From: Bacteriovoracaceae bacterium UBA4096
GTDB taxonomy: Bacteria; Bdellovibrionota; Bacteriovoracia; Bacteriovoracales; Bacteriovoracaceae
Direction: 5' to 3'
DNA length: 10,426 nt
NCBI GenBank assembly: GCA_002381945.1
Contig: DFXY01000049.1
Coordinates: 1-10,426, forward strand
The translations under genes and the position numbers were made by a program. Of the stretch, positions 6,617 through 10,426 are shown piece by piece. The stretch's first letter is position 1, and the number at the start of each line of letters is the position of its first letter. The notes below the pieces were generated by a model, which searched no databases, was not told the origin of the DNA, and was given only the letters and a program-made list of their open reading frames with translations.

Positions 6617-7436
6617 TTGAGGTTTGGCTCAGCGTTTTAGTTATATGGTAATAATTTTTAAGAACCTTATTAAGATAATGATTCTTTTTACCTACTGGCA
6701 TATTGTTCTTTAAGCGATTCTTTGTCCAGTAGGGACCCATATTATAAGCAACAGTTGCGTAATAATGGTTGTTGTTAAAAGCTTCGAGCAAGCCTTTAAG
6801 ATAATAAATTCCTACTTCCAGATTTCTCAGCTTCGACACCAGAGATGAGTATCCCAGCGTGTAAAAAGACTGCCCATAATGATAGCGAAGATAGTCCTCT
6901 CCCCGATCTGACTCCAAAAAGATTCCTTTTTGCTTCATTTCAGAAAGTGTGCCCATATAGGTAGGAGGCATAAGTTGCATTAAGCCTTTTGCTCCCTTCT
7001 TTGAGGTTGCTTCATGCTTAAAATGACTCTCTGTCCACATCACAGAAAGGACCCAAAAGGGATCCAGTTGATGTTTTTCACAAAGAATTAAAACAGGCCG
7101 TATGACCTTCTTAACTTTCTTTTGAAGTTTTTCTGGGAATAATTGGACGATTTGGGCCTCAGCTTCATCGTATGAATTATTGGTGAAGAAATTAATATCT
7201 CCAATAAAGAAGCCAAGACTGTCGCTTCTGAACCGGTAAGATTTTTGACGCTTGAATCCAAAACTGAATGTTTCAGGGTATAAGGCACGTAAGGTGAATG
7301 AACCAAACAGTACCAGCGAAAGAAGAGGAATTTTGTAAGTGGAGAAGAAAGAGTTAAAGAATGACTTCTTTGACTTTTCCTCCGCCGAGACGCCTAGAGT
7401 CTTAAGGACGCTAGTTTCTCCGGTCGTTTGTTCCAT
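6591..7436 (-). CDS. Membrane-anchored lytic transglycosylase, SLT domain
   Basis: Predicted periplasmic enzyme that cleaves the MurNAc-GlcNAc bond of peptidoglycan to leave 1,6-anhydro ends. It is 281 aa. About 35 residues at the N-terminus rich in Lys and Ser precede one hydrophobic segment (about 36-52), which fits a signal anchor; there is no lipobox Cys. The SLT domain runs from about 112 to 265, with catalytic Glu136 in WTESHF (134-139), then GLMQLMP (151-157) and AYNMGP (230-235). The stretch between the last two motifs (about 72 residues) seems longer than in common SLT enzymes, suggesting an insertion near 160-195. The ATG has GAGG 4 bases upstream. It is the first gene of the minus-strand cluster. 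It could serve cell growth and division or, in a predator, prey-wall remodelling; the sequence cannot decide. Confidence 0.88.
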   Translation of the reverse strand: MEQTTGETSVLKTLGVSAEEKSKKSFFNSFFSTYKIPLLSLVLFGSFTLRALYPETFSFGFKRQKSYRFRSDSLGFFIGDINFFTNNSYDEAEAQIVQLFPEKLQKKVKKVIRPVLILCEKHQLDPFWVLSVMWTESHFKHEATSKKGAKGLMQLMPPTYMGTLSEMKQKGIFLESDRGEDYLRYHYGQSFYTLGYSSLVSKLRNLEVGIYYLKGLLEAFNNNHYYATVAYNMGPYWTKNRLKNNMPVGKKNHYLNKVLKNYYHITKTLSQTSNVTFIPRI

Positions 7437-7562
7437 ACTCCCTCGCTTATATCTAACCCGATCTTAAAAAGCAAATTACCTTGACCAAGCTTAGATAACT
7501 CATTGAAGATTAATATCAACGATTTTACCATCCTCACAGCCCTTACCAAATTTCGAGGTTTT
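7437..7562. promoter_or_regulatory. Divergent promoter region between transglycosylase and yyaL-like genes
   Basis: This 126-base spacer separates two divergently transcribed genes and must carry promoters both ways, but matches are modest. Minus strand: TTGGTC (7488-7483), 16 bases, TAAGAT (7466-7461). A better-scoring TTGCTT/TATAAG pair (-10 at 7451-7446) would start only 2-3 bases before the ATG and lose the ribosome site. Plus strand: TTGAAG (7503-7508), 17 bases, TACCAT (7526-7531), or TTGACC (7481-7486) with a poor -10. A near-palindrome, CTTGACCAAG (7480-7489), overlaps the -35 candidates of both strands and could be an operator, but this is weak. Confidence 0.35.
7555..7558 (+). promoter_or_regulatory. 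Ribosome binding site that sets the yyaL-like start
   Basis: GAGG lies 4 bases before the ATG at 7563. The frame could be extended to a TTG at 7503, but that start has no comparable site, and the extra 20 residues have no counterpart in the family, whose proteins usually begin shortly before the conserved KSxYLxQHAxNP stretch. Confidence 0.6.
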
Positions 7563-9599
7563 ATGAATGAAAATAAATTAGGTTTTGAGAAATCTCTTTA
7601 CCTCAAACAACATGCTGAAAATCCTATCCACTGGCAAGCATATGGCGAGCAACCCCTTAATAAAGCGAAAGAGCTAAACAGGCCCATATTTCTGTCTATT
7701 GGGTACTCTTCATGTCATTGGTGTCATGTTATGGCCCATGAATCTTTTGAGAATGTGGAAACTGCTTCATATCTGAATGACAATTTTATTTCTATAAAAA
7801 TTGATCGAGAAGAATATCCGGATTTAGATCACTATTATCAAAGTGCCTGTTCAATCATGACAGGACGAGGTGGATGGCCACTAACCGTCTTCCTGACTCC
7901 TGATGGAAAACCCTTTTTCGCCGGAACCTACTTCCCTAATGTCGCCAAACAGGGCATGCCTTCATTTATGGATGTCATAAAACAAATCAATGAAGCATGG
8001 AAAACAACACCTTCTCAATTAATAGAAAGCGCTAATAAGTTGGTGGAAGAAATTAAAAAACCAATTTCTTTAGAGAAGAAAATAGAGTTCCAGGGCCATT
8101 TCCCTGCACCTTCAGCGATTATTAATGCTCTTAAAAATTATGCTGATGTTAAAAACGGCGGTTATGGACAAGCTCCTAAGTTTCCCCACTTCGCTTTTTA
8201 CGAATGGGCGTGTGAACAAATTCTAGAAGGGATGATTCCCAAAGAACAAGGTCAACATATTGTAGAAACTGTTGAACGCATGCTGATGGGTGGTTTATAT
8301 GATCACGCTAAAGGCGGCATTCACAGATATTCTGTTGATGATAAATTCCTGGTGCCTCATTTTGAGAAGATGCTCTATGATCAGGCAGGACTTCTTAAAG
8401 TCTTGTCTAAGCTAGGTCAGTTTTATCCTTCTCCTCTCATCTTTGACAGTATCCTTCAGACTTTGGATTATTTGCAAACAGAGATGATCGCAGAAGAGAA
8501 TTATTTTTTCAGCGCTCAGGACGCTGATTCAGAAGGAACTGAAGGTCTTTACTTCACGTACTCAAAAGAAGAATTTGAAGCAAGTTTTGAAGAAGCTCCT
8601 CCTGAACAAAAAATCAAACTCGATCAATATCTCAAAATGTTTAACATTACCGAAAAAGGTAATTTTGAGCATGGACTGAACGTTCTCTCACTTAATCCTG
8701 AAATGAAGGCCCAATACTACACTCAAGAAGGTTGGCAGGAAGTCAGAGAAATAAGAAGAAGACTTCTTGAACAAAGAAAACTCCGCATGCCACCGGCGAC
8801 TGATCGCAAAGGTTTGTCTGCCTGGAACTACTTGCTTCTTTCTGCTCTCGCGGATGTTGTTCAGTATTGCCCAGTTGATGCTATTCAGGCCCAGGCGTTC
8901 TCGATTATTAAAGAGACAGTTGAAAGCTGCTTACAACAGTTTATTAAGTCTGAAGCGAATGGCAAGCATGTCTTGAAGCATACGAACACTCTGGAAGGAC
9001 AGGCCTTGTATCTGGAAGATTACGTTAACTTCTGTGATGCTCAATTAAGATTATATGAAATCACTGGTAATGAAGTCTTCAAAAACAACGCACTTGAATC
9101 CCTCGATTTTACGATTCAAAACTTTGTGAAAGACGGAATTGTTTATGTCACCTCTTTCAATTCATCAACTCCTGGAGTTGAAAATTTAACTGCCCCTCTA
9201 TTCGATCAGTCATACCGATCATCCACAATGACACTGGTTCATCTTCTCTCCAGATGCAGCGTCTTTAGACCGGATTTTTCGCCCGAGGAAGTCTTCAAGG
9301 ATAAATACGAGGAACTTTCACAGTTTGTGCTCACTAATCCTTTAGGTCATGGAGAAGGCTTACGTGCCTTGAGTTATCCGCTGTCAATTTTCAGAAAAGT
9401 TGAAGTACCTGTTGAATGGTTGGAAAAACCTGAGTTCCTTGAGATTAGAAATCATTTTTTCTCCCGTTTTGTAATGGATTATCATTCTAGAAAAGATGAC
9501 TCTTATCAAATTTGTACTAAGAATAGCTGCGAAGCATCCGGTAAGGGAATTGAGCACTTTCAAGAGATTTTTAAAATGAAGGAACAGCCTGATGCTTGA
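7563..9599 (+). CDS. YyaL/SPATA20-type thioredoxin-domain protein (DUF255 plus alpha/alpha barrel)
   Basis: Full-length (678 aa) member of the widespread YyaL/SPATA20 family, whose biochemical role is not firmly established. The N-terminal thioredoxin-like domain has SIGYSSCHWCHVMAHESF (45-62) with Cys51 and Cys54 as redox pair, DREEYPD (81-87) and GGWPLTVFLTPDG (103-115) carrying the expected cis-Pro. A glycosidase-like alpha/alpha barrel follows, with APKFPH, GGLYDHAKGGIHRYSVD, VPHFEKMLYDQAGLL, SAQDADSEGTEG and the LSAWNYLLLSALA block, all family hallmarks. The C-terminus keeps a Cys pair (ICTKNSC). There is no signal peptide, so it is probably cytosolic. Its stop overlaps the next gene's start by 8 bases, so the two are co-transcribed. 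The family call is firm; thiol-disulfide chemistry is inferred from the CHWC motif only. Confidence 0.93.
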   Translation: MNENKLGFEKSLYLKQHAENPIHWQAYGEQPLNKAKELNRPIFLSIGYSSCHWCHVMAHESFENVETASYLNDNFISIKIDREEYPDLDHYYQSACSIMTGRGGWPLTVFLTPDGKPFFAGTYFPNVAKQGMPSFMDVIKQINEAWKTTPSQLIESANKLVEEIKKPISLEKKIEFQGHFPAPSAIINALKNYADVKNGGYGQAPKFPHFAFYEWACEQILEGMIPKEQGQHIVETVERMLMGGLYDHAKGGIHRYSVDDKFLVPHFEKMLYDQAGLLKVLSKLGQFYPSPLIFDSILQTLDYLQTEMIAEENYFFSAQDADSEGTEGLYFTYSKEEFEASFEEAPPEQKIKLDQYLKMFNITEKGNFEHGLNVLSLNPEMKAQYYTQEGWQEVREIRRRLLEQRKLRMPPATDRKGLSAWNYLLLSALADVVQYCPVDAIQAQAFSIIKETVESCLQQFIKSEANGKHVLKHTNTLEGQALYLEDYVNFCDAQLRLYEITGNEVFKNNALESLDFTIQNFVKDGIVYVTSFNSSTPGVENLTAPLFDQSYRSSTMTLVHLLSRCSVFRPDFSPEEVFKDKYEELSQFVLTNPLGHGEGLRALSYPLSIFRKVEVPVEWLEKPEFLEIRNHFFSRFVMDYHSRKDDSYQICTKNSCEASGKGIEHFQEIFKMKEQPDA

Positions 9600-10426
9600 A
9601 GGAATTAAAATTCTAGATTTTACCCATCGCCTTCCAGGACCACTGGCCGGAAAGATCCTATGTGACATGGGTGCAGAAGTGATCAAGATTGAGGACATTA
9701 AGCATAAAGATCCATTTCTTTCAGGAATGTTTTCAGAATTTGATCAGAGTTTTGAAAATTGGTATGAGGAGTTGAATAAAAATAAACAAGTGATTCGACT
9801 GGACTTCAAGTCGCCGACAATTAAACAGGAAATAAAAAAACTGCTGGAGAATACTCAGGGACTACTTTTATCGCTCTCTCCTAAACTTAAGGCCAGCTTA
9901 GGTTTAACTGATGAAGACTTAAATCACCTTCCACTGGCCGTAGTTGAATTGGAGGCTTCCTCAACTCACAATAAGGCCATGCACGATTTAAATGCGCTTG
10001 CCATTAGCGGCTTCCTTTCATTGCACGTGGCACATGAAGACGCACCGATTATTGCCCCTCCCTTTATGCCAGTTGCGGGCATTGCTTTTGGTCAGCAAGT
10101 GGCGACACAACTTCTTGCAAATATCATTCAATCTACTCGCACTAAGGGATTTGTTAAATCAGTAAGTTATCTGCACGATACAGCAGAGGCCATCCTTCAT
10201 CCTTTTTGGTCTACAACATTACGCCATCAAAAAAAGACGAAATTTCTGCATAATGGGGCCTATCCGTGCTACTCTCTCTACCGCACTTTAGACGCTCAGT
10301 ATGTGGCCGTGGCAGCAGTCGAAGATAAATTCTGGGCAGACCTTAAAGAAACCTTTGCCATTGATTTACCTCTGGAAAGAAGGTTTGAGACCAGTGACAA
10401 CGCTTTTAACGCAGTCGCTGCAGTAT
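9592..10426 (+). CDS. Family III CoA-transferase / alpha-methylacyl-CoA racemase-like protein, 3' end missing
   Basis: The frame is open from the ATG at 9592 to the window end (278 codons), so the C-terminus is cut off. AAGGA lies 8 bases upstream, inside the yyaL-like gene. The start LEGIKILDFTHRLPGPLAGK and GAEVIKIE (27-34) are typical of the CaiB/BaiF family. Later segments resemble the racemase branch (AMACR): HDLNALAISG (131-140; AMACR GHDINYLALSG with catalytic His), a helix ending STRTKG (181-186), and NGAYPCYSLYRTLDAQYVAVAAVEDKFW (221-248). The place where the family has its catalytic Asp (AMACR LLADFAGGG) reads PFMPVAGIAFG (157-167), without Asp. Either the enzyme is catalytically altered or it has another job. 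Expected substrates are acyl-CoA thioesters in the cytosol; the exact one cannot be told. Confidence 0.82.
   Translation, partial: MLEGIKILDFTHRLPGPLAGKILCDMGAEVIKIEDIKHKDPFLSGMFSEFDQSFENWYEELNKNKQVIRLDFKSPTIKQEIKKLLENTQGLLLSLSPKLKASLGLTDEDLNHLPLAVVELEASSTHNKAMHDLNALAISGFLSLHVAHEDAPIIAPPFMPVAGIAFGQQVATQLLANIIQSTRTKGFVKSVSYLHDTAEAILHPFWSTTLRHQKKTKFLHNGAYPCYSLYRTLDAQYVAVAAVEDKFWADLKETFAIDLPLERRFETSDNAFNAVAAV

Noticed and set aside
7446..7474. TTGCTT-17-TATAAG as the transglycosylase promoter
   Set aside because: Transcription would begin 2-3 bases before the ATG and leave out the good GAGG ribosome site, so a slightly weaker upstream pair is preferred.
7503..7562. TTG start giving the yyaL-like protein 20 extra N-terminal residues
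   Set aside because: No ribosome site precedes it. The ATG at 7563 has GAGG, and the family begins there.
1..10426. Mobile elements, CRISPR arrays, toxin-antitoxin or phage-defence genes
   Set aside because: No transposase, integrase, direct-repeat array or defence domain was seen. All long frames fit housekeeping or metabolic families.

Overview
The window (about 40% G+C by eye) looks like a chromosomal housekeeping region of a low-GC Gram-negative bacterium. A heptose-7-phosphate kinase implies lipopolysaccharide. The mix of a DUF4416 protein, a stand-alone heptose kinase and a PheS with a Cys4 insertion suggests the old delta-proteobacterial group, perhaps Bdellovibrionota/Bacteriovoracales. 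That taxonomic placement is inference; no rRNA body is present to confirm it. I see no phage, transposon, CRISPR or plasmid signature.

Minus strand, read right to left: an SLT-type lytic transglycosylase (7436-6591), a small AroQ-type chorismate mutase-like protein (6616-6188), cytidylate kinase cmk (6150-5449), an HldA/RfaE1-type heptose-7-phosphate kinase (5452-4436), a DUF4416 protein (4436-3912), then pheS (3830-2790) and pheT (2781-367). Overlaps of 26, 4 and 1 bases and gaps of 37, 81 and 8 bases suggest one long operon, or two if pheST has its own promoter in the 81-base gap. It joins peptidoglycan cleavage, aromatic and nucleotide metabolism, LPS core synthesis and Phe-tRNA charging.

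Left edge (1-366): no protein gene, but not empty. On the minus strand a strong sigma70-like promoter (TTGACG, 17 bases, TATTAT) with an A/T-rich UP-like tract is followed by a boxB-like hairpin, a boxA-like CGCTCTTTGAAA and several further hairpins. This is the layout of an rRNA operon leader, so a 16S gene probably begins just beyond base 1. The UP-like tract is the loop of a perfect 12-bp inverted repeat whose near arm touches the -35 box.

Plus strand, right: a YyaL/SPATA20-type protein (thioredoxin-like DUF255 plus alpha/alpha barrel; 7563-9599) overlaps by 8 bases a family III CoA-transferase / alpha-methylacyl-CoA racemase-like gene (9592 onward) that runs off the window. The divergent spacer 7437-7562 must hold promoters for both directions, though none is strong.

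No clearly new system is visible. The best second looks are the rRNA leader and its odd promoter-framing repeat, the chorismate mutase-like protein that keeps most catalytic residues but seems to have Met for the key Gln, and the CoA-transferase homologue that seems to lack the family's catalytic Asp.
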